Positions 42,656 to 52,863 of a stretch of DNA of 64,000 nt are shown here, piece after piece. Origin of the DNA: Virgibacillus sp. AGTR (lineage in GTDB: Bacteria > Bacillota > Bacilli > Bacillales > Amphibacillaceae); contig NZ_JAJERH010000009.1 of assembly GCF_016919725.2 (NCBI RefSeq), positions 1 through 64,000 of the forward strand, given 5' to 3'. The notes under the pieces were generated by a model. That model did no database searches and had not been told where the DNA came from. It saw only the letters and a list, made by a program, of their open reading frames with translations. Position 1 is the first letter of the stretch, and the number at the start of each line of letters is the position of its first letter. The translations under genes were made by a program, and so were the position numbers.

Positions 42656-42981
42656 AAAAAATCTCACCTCCCAAGACAGTCATCTTGGGGGCGAGATTTG
42701 GAATCCAAAATCGCGGTGCCACCCCATTTTATTCCTGTGTCGCCACAGAAATCTTATCAAGTACGGCAGCTAAACAACATAGCATGCTTATACCCTATCC
42801 CTATAACGGGAGATCCCGTCACACGATCCTTTCCTATAATAAAAAAATAGGAAATTCCCATGCGCAGCTCGGAGCCTTGTTTCAATGGACTCGATACTCC
42901 TTCGTTTTCAGCTAAGCGAAAGGTCTCTGTATAAGCTCTTATCCATCTACTCTTCTCATCATTGCCTTTATATAAAATATT
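42656..42981 (-). ncRNA. T-box leader upstream of the MFS gene
   Basis: On the minus strand: Stem I with AGTA (42951-42948), GAA-ACA (42883-42878) in the specifier register, the T-box GGGGTGGCACCGCG (42725-42712) and a strong terminator (42657-42699) ending in a T-run. The register, compared with the Oceanobacillus glyQ T-box, gives ACA (threonine). However, the TGGC bulge calls for a tRNA with discriminator G, which fits asparagine (AAC, one base off) better. The amino acid is therefore unresolved. Confidence 0.88.
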
Positions 42982-42987
42982 TCTATT

Positions 42988-43016
42988 ATCTTACTGAATT
43001 ATAGAGGCTTTGTAAA
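42988..43016 (-). promoter_or_regulatory. Promoter of the T-box/MFS transcript
   Basis: On the minus strand TTTACA (43016-43011), 17 bp, TAAGAT (42993-42988). The rest of the gap to ktrB (43017-43159) shows no gene. Confidence 0.6.
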
Positions 43017-43159
43017 TACTTCACGTTAAGAAAATGAATGACTTACAAATTCCTGTCCTTTCATTTTCCTTTCACAAAAAGTGAGTAGCGTTCTCTTCAA
43101 TTCAAGAAAAACCTTGGTTACTAAATAGCTAAAAGGATTTTCTAACTCTCATAATAAGC

Positions 43160-44515
43160 TTAGCCGGTAAACACATCTTCTGCTGGGTAACGAATGGATG
43201 ATTTCTTTCTTTGTCTAGCGAATACAAATGCCAGCGTTAATGGTCCGATTCGACCAATAAACATCATTATGATAATGACACATTTTCCAAATGATGTTAA
43301 ATCACCTGTCAACCCCATCGACAAACCTACCGTACCAAAAGCGGAAATGACTTCAAATACAATTACTAGGAACGGTGCTTTCTCCGTAATGCTTAATATA
43401 AAAACAGCGACAAAGATTACTAATATACTAATAATCATTATCGATAAAGCACGTAAAATAACATGTGGCTTAATGGTTCGATCAAAAGCCGTTGTCTCAT
43501 TCTTTCCTCTTAAGTAGGACAACGTTGCTAAAATCATTACGATAAAGGTGGTTACCTTAATACCACTGCCTGTTGAACCACTACCAGCTCCAATAAACAT
43601 GAGCATCATTAACACTAAAATAGATGGTACAGTCATTTCAGCAATATCCAGTGAATTAAAACCTGCCGTTCTTGGAGTAACTGCTTGAAAATAAGATCCC
43701 CATAGCTTATCCATTAACGGTAGATTACCAATTGTAGCTGGGTTGGAATACTCTAACACAAATAAAGTAAATAATGCTACGATATTGATGATCAATGTTC
43801 CAACAATCATTAGCTTCGAATGTAAGGATAATTTCTGAAAACCCTTCTTATCCCATATATCCACTAGCACCGTAAATCCAAGTCCTCCTGTGATAAATAG
43901 TCCTGTTATAACAACATTAATCATAGGGTCCCCCACAAATGAAGAAAGACTATCAGACCATAAAGAAAAACCTGCATTATTAAAGGCGGATATGCTATGA
44001 AAAAGGCTTTGATGTAAACCTTGCTCCCAGCCGAATTCTGGAACCCAACGAATCGTTAGCAAGAGAAAGGCGATAGCCTCAATAGAGATAGAAAATATAA
44101 ATAATAGCTTCACTAATCGAAGTAGTCCTCCTAGCGATGTTTCATTTAAGCTTAATGATTCCTGTGTTAGCTTTCGTTGATGAAGTCCGACTTTTTTTCG
44201 AAGCATCATTAATATTAAAACAGAAAATGTCATTAATCCTAAGCCACCAATTTGCATGAGCGTCATAATAACCAGCTCTCCAAAAATGGTAAAAGCATTT
44301 CCGGTATCCACAACGACTAAACCTGTCACAGTAATAGCTGATGTAGCAGTAAACAAGGCATCTAACCAGGATATCGGAACTTCAGTTGCTATTGGCGTTT
44401 TTAAAAGTACCGTGCCAATGATGATAAATACCAAGAATCCCAACGCCAGAATTTGCGGTGGACTTAAATGAATAATACTACCTCGCAGCGGATGTAACGA
44501 AATGATTTTCCTCAT
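43160..44515 (-). CDS. ktrB: Potassium uptake membrane subunit KtrB
   Basis: A 451-residue channel-like transporter of the Trk/Ktr/HKT family with four M1-P-M2 repeats. Selectivity-type loops are visible as TVTGLVVVDTGNAFT, SAFNNAGFSLW, TPRTAGFNSLD and SAFGTVGLSMGLTG, each with the critical Gly. It imports potassium with sodium, gated by KtrA. It starts 3 bases after the ktrA stop. Confidence 0.93.
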   Translation of the reverse strand: MRKIISLHPLRGSIIHLSPPQILALGFLVFIIIGTVLLKTPIATEVPISWLDALFTATSAITVTGLVVVDTGNAFTIFGELVIMTLMQIGGLGLMTFSVLILMMLRKKVGLHQRKLTQESLSLNETSLGGLLRLVKLLFIFSISIEAIAFLLLTIRWVPEFGWEQGLHQSLFHSISAFNNAGFSLWSDSLSSFVGDPMINVVITGLFITGGLGFTVLVDIWDKKGFQKLSLHSKLMIVGTLIINIVALFTLFVLEYSNPATIGNLPLMDKLWGSYFQAVTPRTAGFNSLDIAEMTVPSILVLMMLMFIGAGSGSTGSGIKVTTFIVMILATLSYLRGKNETTAFDRTIKPHVILRALSIMIISILVIFVAVFILSITEKAPFLVIVFEVISAFGTVGLSMGLTGDLTSFGKCVIIIMMFIGRIGPLTLAFVFARQRKKSSIRYPAEDVFTG

Positions 44516-44518
44516 CTT

Positions 44519-45181
44519 CTACATACCTCTATTTTCAAATCGTTTAATATCATTCTTATGTCCCATTACAACCAATATATCATCTTGATATATGAAATCG
44601 TTTGGTAGTGGTGATATATTTACTTCATCTCTTCGCTTTACTGCTAAAATTGTGCAGCCATATTTTTTCCTGACATCAAGCTGTACAAGTGTATTATTAC
44701 TAATTTTTTTAGTAGCTACTAATTCCACAATACTATATTCCTTCGACAGTTCAATATAATCAATTATTTTTTCAGAATCAAGTTGGTGAGCAATCCGCAT
44801 GGCCATCTCTTTTTCAGGCTGTATAATACGGTCTGCTCCAATCTTTTCTAATACTTTAAAATGTTGTATATTTTGCGCTTTAACCCACACCTGCTTAATA
44901 CCCATTTCCTTCAATAACAATGTACATAAAATGCTTGGTTGAATATGCTCGCCTATGGCTACAATCGCAAAATCAAAATTTCGAAGACCAAGTGATTTTA
45001 ACATTCTTTCATCTGTTGCGTTAGCCACTGCAGCATGAGAAGAAAATTCCTTAAGCGAATCGACAATAGACTCATTTGCATCAATAGCTAATACCTCATG
45101 TCCTAATTGATATAATTCTTTGCATACGTTGCTGCCAAATCTCCCTAGACCAATGACTGCAAATTGTTTCCTTTTCAACAT
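44519..45181 (-). CDS. ktrA: Potassium uptake regulatory subunit KtrA (RCK domain)
   Basis: A 220-residue cytoplasmic gating protein. The N-terminal Rossmann (RCK_N) part has GLGRFGSNVCKEL and the acidic AIDANE; the RCK_C domain (about 135-220) can bind c-di-AMP. It forms an octameric ring on KtrB. It resembles B. subtilis KtrA (YuaA), and like that gene it has a c-di-AMP riboswitch upstream, so c-di-AMP may act on both mRNA and protein. Confidence 0.93.
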   Translation of the reverse strand: MLKRKQFAVIGLGRFGSNVCKELYQLGHEVLAIDANESIVDSLKEFSSHAAVANATDERMLKSLGLRNFDFAIVAIGEHIQPSILCTLLLKEMGIKQVWVKAQNIQHFKVLEKIGADRIIQPEKEMAMRIAHQLDSEKIIDYIELSKEYSIVELVATKKISNNTLVQLDVRKKYGCTILAVKRRDEVNISPLPNDFIYQDDILVVMGHKNDIKRFENRGM

Positions 45182-45354
45182 TCATCCTTCTTTCTCTATA
45201 TCCTTTATGTAAAACCCATTCGCTGTCACCTCAAAAGGATGTTCAAAGCTTGATTAAATCAGTTTGTTACTTCATAAGTGCTGAAGAAGCACAAAGCATA
45301 TACAACATAGATTCTATTTATCATCGCTGTTTGAACATACAATACGTTATCAAC

Positions 45355-45556
45355 GAAAAAAAGACCATTACAAACAGAATGGTCTAAAGGATGACCCTTG
45401 GACCTTTCTCCCCAGATTTAACAAAACGCTTACGAGGTTAGCTGTCGGATTAGGGACTGAGAGTATCCCTTCTTAACTAGTAAGATTCACCCCAAGACAG
45501 GAATTTATCCTATCAAAAATGGTTCCCCCGCTCAAAGGATTCAGCGAATAAAAGGC
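45355..45556 (-). ncRNA. c-di-AMP riboswitch (ydaO-yuaA type)
   Basis: On the minus strand the conserved core is readable: CGCTGAATCCTTTGAGCGGG, then GGAACCA, GGGGTGAATC, and CAGCTAACCTCGTAAGCG. The expression platform is a terminator with a perfect 8-bp stem (agaccatt 45362-45369 with 45378-45385) and a T-run ending at 45355. High c-di-AMP should favour termination and lower KtrAB. The 45182-45354 stretch between it and ktrA shows nothing else recognisable. Confidence 0.93.
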
Positions 45557-45607
45557 ATTAGGATATATTAATTTTCCACCTAATATAAATCATAATAGAT
45601 ATGTTAT

Positions 45608-45636
45608 AATCTACGCCGATTATAAGGTGTTGTCAA
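45608..45636 (-). promoter_or_regulatory. Promoter of the riboswitch-ktrAB transcript
   Basis: On the minus strand TTGACA (45636-45631), 17 bp, TAGATT (45613-45608), about 50 bp before the riboswitch core. Confidence 0.65.
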
Positions 45637-45717
45637 TAGAATTTTTGAATGTCATCGCAATAAAAATTACCGATCATTTAAACTTGAACAACTCAAGAAA
45701 TCATATAGATGGATTTA

Positions 45718-47817
45718 TTATTTTGCATTCATTAACCGTAATGAATTTAACACAACAATAAGCGTCGCTCCCATATCCGCAAATATCGCAATCCACAGAG
45801 TCAACCAGCCTGGAATAACTAAAAGCAATGCAACTAATTTTAAAACGAAAGCGAAGATTATATTTTGTTTAATTATCTTCAACGTTTTTTTGCTTAACGC
45901 CATTGTATAGGGAAGCTTATCTAAATCATCCGACATCAACGCAATATCTGCTGTTTCCAATGCTGTATCTGTTCCTGCCCCGCCCATAGCAATACCGATA
46001 TTAGCTGCTGCTAATGCGGGAGCGTCATTAACACCATCACCTACCATTGCAACACTTCCATATTGCTCACGAACCTGCTTAATCGCTACTAGTTTATCTT
46101 GAGGCATAAGTTCTGCTTTTGTCTCTGTTATACCAATTTGTTGAGCAATAGCTTTTCCGGTAGCTTGATTATCACCTGTTAGCATTACCGTACACTTGCC
46201 TAATTGAACAAGTCTTTCAATGATGGAAGGACTGTCTTTTCGTATTTGGTCGGCAACAGCGATTAATCCTTCAATCCTCGCTGGTGTTCCAAGTAGCATA
46301 ACTGTTTTTCCTTCTGATTGGAGTTGTTGGATTTTTTGTTCTGTCTCAACTACTGGTAGCTTTATCATATCTTTAAATAAAGCTGGACTACCTATTATAT
46401 ATTGCTTACCTTGGACTACTGCTCTTGCCCCTTTTCCAGTAAACGATCGAAAATCAGTTGCATCCCATGTTTCTACCCTTTCTTCCTTCGCCTTACGTAT
46501 AATCGCTGAAGCAAGCGGATGCTGCGAATATGATTCAATCGCCGCTGCAAATGCAAGCACATCACCATCAGTCATGGCTCCAATTGATACTACTTCTGTT
46601 ACGACAGGTTTCCCTTCTGTAAGTGTACCAGTCTTATCAAAAGCAATTACTTGGAGTTTACCGGCCTCTTCTAGATGAATACCGCCTTTTATTAAAACAC
46701 CTTTACGGGCTGCATTACCGATTGCTGTTACAATTGCTACTGGTGTTGATATAACTAATGCACATGGACAACCTACAACAAGGACTGCTAAACCACTGTA
46801 TATCCATTCTGACCATACCCCTCCAAATAATAATGGAGGTACAATAGCAATTAGCAATGCAATAATAAGAATTACTGGAGTGTAATACCTCGCAAATCGG
46901 TCAACAAACTGTTGGGACGGAGCACGCTCTGCTTGTGCCTCCTCCACCAAATGAATAATCTTGGCAATTGTTGTATCTTCTGCAAATTTTGTTACGCGAA
47001 TTTCCAGCGACCCTTCTTCATTTAACGTACCTGCGAATACTTCCTCTCCAACTGATTTATATACGGGTATCGATTCACCCGTTATAGCAGCTTGATTAAT
47101 GGATGATTCTCCCGATACTACTTCCCCATCCATAGCAATCTTTTGTCCTGGTTTAATAACCATAATATCACCAATCTGCACATCCTCAACATCTATTTCA
47201 ATCAAGGAGCCTCCACGTTTAATAGTAGCACGGTTAGGAGCAATATCCATTAGTGATTGAATGGATTTCCTTGCTTTATCCATTGAATATCCTTCTAGCG
47301 CTTCACTTAAAGCGAAAAGAAAGACAACAACGGCACCTTCTGCCCACTCCCCAATTATGGCTGCACCAATAATAGCGACTGTCATTAATGTCTTCATATC
47401 AAATTGCAGCTTGACAAGATTTTTAAATCCAATTATGAATAAATGATAACCACCGGTTAAAATCGCTACAGCGAACATTCCAACAGTTAAAGGGTTGTTT
47501 TCTCCTAGCTGGAAGAACAGTGTATATCCGATAATTGTAAAAAGCAGAGAAAGCATAGAGGCTATATTGTCACGTTTTTTCCAGAACGGCCGTTTGGGTT
47601 TCGTTCGTTGTCGCTCTGGGTATAATTTAATCCCATCGAACGCCCCTGCTTTTTCTAATTGCGCAATAGAAGCTGCTCCTTGTACCGTAATTTTGGATGC
47701 ACCAAAATTAAGCTGCACATCATCTACACTATCAATAGCACGAATATTCTTTTCGAACTTTGCGGCACAATTCGTGCAGGATAAGCCTTCTAAACGATAG
47801 ACCTGTTTATTCTCCAC
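45718..47817 (-). CDS. cadA: Cadmium/zinc/lead-exporting P-type ATPase CadA
   Basis: A 699-residue P1B ATPase. One heavy-metal domain with [11 protein letters not shown] at the N-terminus, transmembrane metal site CPC ([11 protein letters not shown]), DKTGTLT phosphorylation site, HP locus SQHPLASA and GDGVNDAP. This is the ZntA/CadA form exporting divalent metals. I place the start at the GTG at 47817, with aaggtg 6 bases upstream and homology beginning there ([11 protein letters not shown]); an ATG at 47838 lacks a ribosome site. Either start overlaps the end of cadC. Confidence 0.92.
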   Translation of the reverse strand: MENKQVYRLEGLSCTNCAAKFEKNIRAIDSVDDVQLNFGASKITVQGAASIAQLEKAGAFDGIKLYPERQRTKPKRPFWKKRDNIASMLSLLFTIIGYTLFFQLGENNPLTVGMFAVAILTGGYHLFIIGFKNLVKLQFDMKTLMTVAIIGAAIIGEWAEGAVVVFLFALSEALEGYSMDKARKSIQSLMDIAPNRATIKRGGSLIEIDVEDVQIGDIMVIKPGQKIAMDGEVVSGESSINQAAITGESIPVYKSVGEEVFAGTLNEEGSLEIRVTKFAEDTTIAKIIHLVEEAQAERAPSQQFVDRFARYYTPVILIIALLIAIVPPLLFGGVWSEWIYSGLAVLVVGCPCALVISTPVAIVTAIGNAARKGVLIKGGIHLEEAGKLQVIAFDKTGTLTEGKPVVTEVVSIGAMTDGDVLAFAAAIESYSQHPLASAIIRKAKEERVETWDATDFRSFTGKGARAVVQGKQYIIGSPALFKDMIKLPVVETEQKIQQLQSEGKTVMLLGTPARIEGLIAVADQIRKDSPSIIERLVQLGKCTVMLTGDNQATGKAIAQQIGITETKAELMPQDKLVAIKQVREQYGSVAMVGDGVNDAPALAAANIGIAMGGAGTDTALETADIALMSDDLDKLPYTMALSKKTLKIIKQNIIFAFVLKLVALLLVIPGWLTLWIAIFADMGATLIVVLNSLRLMNAK

Positions 47818-48193
47818 TTCCAACACCTTCTTTTGCATGCACAATAGCAATTGTTACTAATTGATGAATATGTTCATCCTCCAACGAATAAAAAACCAAC
47901 TTTCCTTCTTTCCGATATTTTGCTAATCCCATATTCCGTAATAGCCTTAAATGATGAGAGGCTGTTGCCTTAGTACAGCCTATGATATGAGCAACATCAC
48001 AAACACATAATTCTTTTTCTAGTGTAAGTGCATACGCAATTTTTAAACGTGTTGCATCAGCAAGTGCTTTAAAAATCTGCTCCACGCCTTCTACTTTATT
48101 TATTTTTGGCTGCATTCGATTTACCTTATCCTCATCAAAACAAAACGTTTCACATGTATCATTAGTGGAATTTACACGTTTTTCCGTAACCAT
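47807..48193 (-). CDS. cadC: ArsR/SmtB-family metal sensor CadC
   Basis: A 128-residue winged-helix repressor. The metal-binding Cys residues expected in CadC are present: the N-terminal [11 protein letters not shown] and the alpha-3 [10 protein letters not shown]. The recognition helix is [18 protein letters not shown]. Metal binding releases it from the operator at 48208-48223 and turns on cadCA. The start is the ATG at 48191-48193, preceded by gaggtg; the longer upstream frame runs into the operator. Confidence 0.92.
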   Translation of the reverse strand: MVTEKRVNSTNDTCETFCFDEDKVNRMQPKINKVEGVEQIFKALADATRLKIAYALTLEKELCVCDVAHIIGCTKATASHHLRLLRNMGLAKYRKEGKLVFYSLEDEHIHQLVTIAIVHAKEGVGSGE

Positions 48194-48207
48194 TAAGAAC
48201 ACCTCAT

Positions 48208-48223
48208 TCAAATAATCATTTGA
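48208..48223. promoter_or_regulatory. CadC operator
   Basis: TCAAAT-AATC-ATTTGA, a perfect 6-bp inverted repeat 15 bp upstream of cadC. It resembles the staphylococcal cad operator (TCAAATAAATATTTGA). Confidence 0.75.
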
Positions 48224-48349
48224 TTGTTTGACTATAGTGTATGGAAACAATACCTGTTTTGTCAATTATACTTTTTAACAATTTTTCATAAAGTATTTGA
48301 CAACTTTGTGAACAAGGTGAATAATATAAGTATAAGGAGGATGAGCGAG

Positions 48350-48595
48350 ATGGAAATAAATGAAAAAATGCTAAATGCCGTTAAGTACGTAGGGGCAACT
48401 GTATTATTCATTGGAATTGCACTATTTGCATATGGATTTTTCGTAAGCGGATACAGTGTGGTTACCGGCATTGGCATTGGCACAATCATGGGGGCAGTGT
48501 TTATCTTTCTAATGGGTATATTCTTCGTAGCAACAGAAGAAGTAATAAAGAAACGAACAAAGAAGATCGAGATTAGTAAATCCTACCATAAATAA
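48350..48595 (+). CDS. Small two-helix membrane protein, unknown function
   Basis: An 81-residue protein with two hydrophobic helices (about residues 13-35 and 41-62) and a strongly basic C-terminus (KKRTKKIEISKSYHK), so the tail is probably cytoplasmic. The ATG at 48350 lies 9 bases after aaggagg; an ATG nearer the ribosome site is too close. It has its own terminator. I do not recognise the family. It is divergent from cadCA. Confidence 0.7.
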   Translation: MEINEKMLNAVKYVGATVLFIGIALFAYGFFVSGYSVVTGIGIGTIMGAVFIFLMGIFFVATEEVIKKRTKKIEISKSYHK

Positions 48596-48623
48596 AAGGA
48601 GTGTCTATCATGACACTCCTTTT
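48594..48623. terminator. Bidirectional terminator between the small gene and qoxD
   Basis: A perfect 12-bp stem aaaaggagtgtc / gacactcctttt (48594-48605 with 48612-48623) with a 6-nt loop and T-rich flanks on both strands. It can end both convergent transcripts. Confidence 0.88.
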
Positions 48624-48691
48624 ATAGTTATAACTGATTTTTTAGGCACCTGATCTACCCTAATATGCTCAGGTATCAATAGCCGTTATTC

Positions 48692-48976
48692 TTATACATA
48701 ACCCCAAATCATTGCCAATAGCGTACCAAATACCGTAAGTACAGCAATGATAATACCGTAGTACACACTTGTATAAATCGCACCTTTATCTTCAGATTCA
48801 CCAGCGTGCATAAATACGACTAATTGCAATGCTGCTTGGGCAAATGCGGTAATAAGCAGGATCGTCAACCCAAGAGCAAATGACATATCCAAGATATATA
48901 CTAACAGCGCGACGCTAGTCAAAATCAACGAGAAAACAAAGCCCATCACATGCTTAATCGGGAATAATTCTTTCAT
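48692..48976 (-). CDS. qoxD: Cytochrome aa3 quinol oxidase subunit IV
   Basis: A 94-residue protein with three helices, typical of the small subunit IV of heme-copper quinol oxidases (LVVFMHAGESEDK in the second loop). It follows qoxC with no gap. It is the last gene of qoxABCD. Confidence 0.92.
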   Translation of the reverse strand: MKELFPIKHVMGFVFSLILTSVALLVYILDMSFALGLTILLITAFAQAALQLVVFMHAGESEDKGAIYTSVYYGIIIAVLTVFGTLLAMIWGYV

Positions 48977-49570
48977 TTACATCATTCCTTTCAAATAAAC
49001 GAAGCTGAATATAAAAATCCAAACAACGTCTAGGAAATGCCAGTAAAGAGAGAAAATAAATGATTTATTAGCTGTTTCTGGAGTCAGTCCTCGTTTAATC
49101 ACTTGAATCATTATCATAATTCCCCAAAACAACCCAAATGTTACGTGCGCGCCGTGTGTACCTAATGTCGTTAATAAAATAGATGTGAATGCACTAGTCT
49201 GTATACCAGCACCTTCATGGACATAATGAATAAACTCATACACTTCAAAGCTCAAGAAAGCAGCACCAAGTACTAATGTAATGATGAAAAATGTCATCAT
49301 TGCTTTCTGTCTACCGAGACGCATAGCATGAACACCTAAACCAATTGTAAAACTACTAGTTAATAATAGAAGCGTTTCTGCAAGAACTGGGGAGATTTCA
49401 AATATCTCGGCACCTGTTGGTCCAGCTCCTGTACGACCTTCCAACGTAAAATAGGAAGCAAATAGTGTTCCAAACAACATGATTTCTGCTCCAATAAATA
49501 TCCAGAAACCTAATATATTCATACGTCCTTGCTCTGTACTATATTCAAGCGGTTGCGTGTTATCCTTATT
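48977..49570 (-). CDS. qoxC: Cytochrome aa3 quinol oxidase subunit III
   Basis: A 197-residue protein with five helices ([34 protein letters not shown]). I place the start at the ATG at 49568-49570, which overlaps the qoxB stop by 5 bases (ATGAATAA). A longer frame upstream only reads through qoxB in another phase. It helps stabilise the catalytic subunit. Confidence 0.92.
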   Translation of the reverse strand, partial: NKDNTQPLEYSTEQGRMNILGFWIFIGAEIMLFGTLFASYFTLEGRTGAGPTGAEIFEISPVLAETLLLLTSSFTIGLGVHAMRLGRQKAMMTFFIITLVLGAAFLSFEVYEFIHYVHEGAGIQTSAFTSILLTTLGTHGAHVTFGLFWGIMIMIQVIKRGLTPETANKSFIFSLYWHFLDVVWIFIFSFVYLKGMM

Positions 49571-51518
49571 CATTTCTAGCACCCCGCAATTCCGATTCAG
49601 TTCTTTCAATTTCCGCAACGGAAATATGATGCCCATGATCTTTCTCAAATGAGCGATGAAGCATACATGCAAATATACCAATCAATGAAACTACCGCTGT
49701 AATCCACATGCTAAATACAAAGGCAAATCCAAAGATGAAGAAAAACACACTCATAACAAATGGTACACCACTATTATTAGGCATATGAATTTCTTTATAT
49801 CCACCTTTAAATAATGTATGACCATTTTTCTTGGAATCCCAGAATGCCTGACTAGAATTTACTTGTGGTGTAATGGCAAAGTTGTACTCAGGTACTGGAT
49901 TATGTGTTGCCCATTCTAATGAACGTGCATTCCATGGATCATCGCCAATATCTCTTGATGCATAACGTGTACTATAGTAAATATTGTATACAATGAGGAT
50001 AAACCCAACTGCAAGACCTAAAGCTCCAATGAATGAGAGCATATTCCAAAATCCGAAGCCAGTAGATTCAGAGTACGTGTACATACGACGAGCTTGCCCA
50101 TCTAATCCAGAAATAAACATTGGGAAGAAGGCAAGGCAAGTTCCGCCAGCAATAAAACCAAACGCCCATCTACCAATTCGTTCATTTAACATAAACCCAA
50201 ACATCTTCGGCCACCAGTACGTAAGACCAGCAATCATCGCAAAGACAACACCAGGTATAATTACTAAGTGGAAGTGTGCTACTAAAAACATCGTATTATG
50301 ATATTGATAATCAGCAGCTGACATTCCAAGCATTACACCGGTCACACCACCTATGGTAAAGATCGGAATAAACCCTAACGAATACAACATAGGTACAGTA
50401 AACTGAATTTTTCCTTTCCACATGGTTAACAACCAGTTAAAGATCTTAATTCCAGTCGGGATCGCAATAGCCATAGTAGTAATGGAGAAGATACTATTAA
50501 CCATTGCTCCTTGACCCATTGTAAAGAAATGGTGTACCCATACGACAAAGGAAAGTAAGGAAATAATGACCATGGAAGCGACCATGGAATTGTAACCATA
50601 TAAATTCCTTCGAGAGAAAGTAGAGATTACCTCACTATAAATACCGAAAGCTGGCAGAATCAAAATATAAACCTCTGGATGTCCCCAAACCCAAAACAGG
50701 TTAGCCCAGAGCATATCCATTCCGCCATCTGTCGTTGTAAAGAAATTCGTTGCAAACAAACGATCCATAGTTCCCATCGCTAATGCAACGGTAAGAACTG
50801 GGAAGGCAAATACAATAATGACGTTTGTAATTAACCCTGACCATGTAAACATCGGCATTTTCATAAGCGTCATACCAGGTGCACGCATTTTAAGGATCGT
50901 CACAATAAAGTTAATACCTGTTATTAACGTACCAAGCCCGGATATTTGCAGAGCTAGCATGTAATAATTTGTCCCGACAGACGGACTTAGCTCATCTCCA
51001 GCAAGTGGAAAATAAGACGTCCAACCTGAGCTTGGTGATCCACCAATGACAAAGGAAAGGTTAAATAACATTGCACCCATAAAGTACAGCCAAAAACTAA
51101 CTGCATTTAATCGAGGAAAAGCAACATCCCTTGCACCAATCTGTAACGGTATAACAAAGTTCATTAATGCAATGATAAATGCCATTGCCATAAAGATAAT
51201 CATAACGATGCCATGTGTGGTGAATATTTCATTATAATGCTGCGCGTCCAGCAGTGCGTTCTCTGGAACAGCTGTCTGTGCTCGCATCATTAATGCATCT
51301 ACCCCACCTCTAAATAGCATTAGCAAGGCGGATATTAAATACATAATTCCAATTTTTTTATGGTCAACGGTTGTAATCCATTCCCGCCATAGATACCCCC
51401 ATTTTTTAAAATAGGTAAGACCAACTACGATTGCTATTGAAGTGAGGACAATAGCAACCATAGCAGCATATATCGCAGGACTTGGATGTGGGATCATAAA
51501 ACGTTCAAAAAAGTCCAT
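49566..51518 (-). CDS. qoxB: Cytochrome aa3 quinol oxidase subunit I
   Basis: A 650-residue catalytic heme-copper subunit with about 14-15 helices. Heme and CuB ligands are in [36 protein letters not shown] and [13 protein letters not shown]. The K-channel and cross-linked Tyr are in [10 protein letters not shown]. It reduces oxygen with electrons from menaquinol and pumps protons. ATG start with a good ribosome site. Confidence 0.95.
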   Translation of the reverse strand: MDFFERFMIPHPSPAIYAAMVAIVLTSIAIVVGLTYFKKWGYLWREWITTVDHKKIGIMYLISALLMLFRGGVDALMMRAQTAVPENALLDAQHYNEIFTTHGIVMIIFMAMAFIIALMNFVIPLQIGARDVAFPRLNAVSFWLYFMGAMLFNLSFVIGGSPSSGWTSYFPLAGDELSPSVGTNYYMLALQISGLGTLITGINFIVTILKMRAPGMTLMKMPMFTWSGLITNVIIVFAFPVLTVALAMGTMDRLFATNFFTTTDGGMDMLWANLFWVWGHPEVYILILPAFGIYSEVISTFSRRNLYGYNSMVASMVIISLLSFVVWVHHFFTMGQGAMVNSIFSITTMAIAIPTGIKIFNWLLTMWKGKIQFTVPMLYSLGFIPIFTIGGVTGVMLGMSAADYQYHNTMFLVAHFHLVIIPGVVFAMIAGLTYWWPKMFGFMLNERIGRWAFGFIAGGTCLAFFPMFISGLDGQARRMYTYSESTGFGFWNMLSFIGALGLAVGFILIVYNIYYSTRYASRDIGDDPWNARSLEWATHNPVPEYNFAITPQVNSSQAFWDSKKNGHTLFKGGYKEIHMPNNSGVPFVMSVFFFIFGFAFVFSMWITAVVSLIGIFACMLHRSFEKDHGHHISVAEIERTESELRGARNE

Positions 51519-51557
51519 TTTTCTTACTCCTTTCCGGATAACCCGATGTACTAAATC

Positions 51558-52532
51558 TTAATGATGATCTTCTGTGTGCTCATTTGTCTCATCTGCATGA
51601 CCGGAATCCGAATTGTGTTGTTCATGTTCATCCTGCTCTACACTAGAATCACCTTCATGTTCACTATGATCATCTTCCGAGGTAGAACCATGATTATGTC
51701 CACCATGATGACCTTCTGGCGGAGGCATAAATTCTAGGTGAGTTCCAGTAAATGTTAATTGACCCAGGTGCCCTGGCTCCAGCAATTCATCAAATTTATC
51801 TTCAGTAAGTGGGTCTGCAGTTTGTTTAACTTCATCAACCCATTCATCAAATTCTTTTTGAGGCATTGCTTCTACACTAAATGTATTCTCAGCGAATCCT
51901 TCACCACTAAAGTTTGCATTTCTACCCATATATTCACCTGGTACATCTGCACCTAAATGAAGGGTAGTAATCATATCAGACATAGCATATTTTTGACCAC
52001 CAAGTTGTGGTATCCAAAAACTAGTTATCGGCCCATATGAATAGAGTCTAAATTCAAGCGGTCTATCTGTTGGTACATATAGATAATTTACTGTTTCAAT
52101 GTCCTGTTCAGGATAACTAAAATGCCATTTCCAATCGGATGAAGATGCATATACAACTAAAGGTTCATCATTCTCGTATCCTTCTGGAGTTGCTTCCACT
52201 TTGTAGTTACTCTGGACGGAGATAATGGATAAAACAATTACAATTAGTACTGGAATCCCTACTATTAGTGATTCAACAATAATATTTCCTTTAATATACG
52301 GTGGTTCATATGAATCTGGTTGTTTAGATGCACGATATTTAAATAGTATATATACTAGCATTGCAAATACTACAATTACGATCACAGCCATAATTGCTAT
52401 TGATATCCAAATGACATTGGCTTGTGTTTGCGCCTGTGGCCCTTTTGGATCCAAAACTAACAATGGCTCACAACCTGTTAGCACCGCTAATAATGTGAAT
52501 AGCGATGCTAGTATCGCCCATTTAATCTTCAT
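51558..52532 (-). CDS. qoxA: Cytochrome aa3 quinol oxidase subunit II, with His-rich tail
   Basis: A 324-residue lipoprotein (lipobox LTGC, Cys near residue 20) with two helices and a periplasm-side cupredoxin domain. It lacks the CuA cysteine pair, so it belongs to a quinol, not a cytochrome c, oxidase. The last about 52 residues, from GHHGGHNHGSTSEDD on, are very rich in His, Asp and Glu, unlike the plain tail of most QoxA. The start is the ATG at 52530-52532, preceded by ggggaggg. It leads the operon. Confidence 0.92.
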   Translation of the reverse strand: MKIKWAILASLFTLLAVLTGCEPLLVLDPKGPQAQTQANVIWISIAIMAVIVIVVFAMLVYILFKYRASKQPDSYEPPYIKGNIIVESLIVGIPVLIVIVLSIISVQSNYKVEATPEGYENDEPLVVYASSSDWKWHFSYPEQDIETVNYLYVPTDRPLEFRLYSYGPITSFWIPQLGGQKYAMSDMITTLHLGADVPGEYMGRNANFSGEGFAENTFSVEAMPQKEFDEWVDEVKQTADPLTEDKFDELLEPGHLGQLTFTGTHLEFMPPPEGHHGGHNHGSTSEDDHSEHEGDSSVEQDEHEQHNSDSGHADETNEHTEDHH

Positions 52533-52666
52533 AAAGAGATACCCTCCCCTGCATGTTGTTGATATGAAATGTATTGAAATATTTTTGTTACATACTTCAC
52601 AAAATCCATTCATCTATCTTAATACCATATACGGTGAAAAACAATAGAATGTGCTGGTTGTCAGAA

Positions 52667-52702
52667 AATGTTCACGGAGTTTGGTACAAAAAAATGAACA
52701 TT
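52667..52702. promoter_or_regulatory. Inverted repeat between qoxA and the AraC-type gene
   Basis: AATGTTCA (52667-52674) and TGAACATT (52695-52702), perfect 8-bp arms, 20-bp spacer, 135 bp upstream of qoxA. It may be an operator for either divergent gene. No clear promoter was identified in 52533-52863. Confidence 0.4.
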
Positions 52703-52863
52703 AATTGAATAAAATATGTCAATACGTAAAAGGAAATATTAAGTTACCTTCTCTTTCCTAGCTAAGCTAGCATGGAACTATATAGAGATACGGTATATAA
52801 TAAAGCAAAATCGAATCATGAAGTTGTCCTATCTGCGAATTATTCCTTAGAGAGGGAAATAAC

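Noticed and set aside
43020-43159. Hairpin gaaaatgaa/ttcattttc behind ktrB as terminator
   Set aside because: The stem is AT-rich, the loop is long and no T-run follows on the minus strand.
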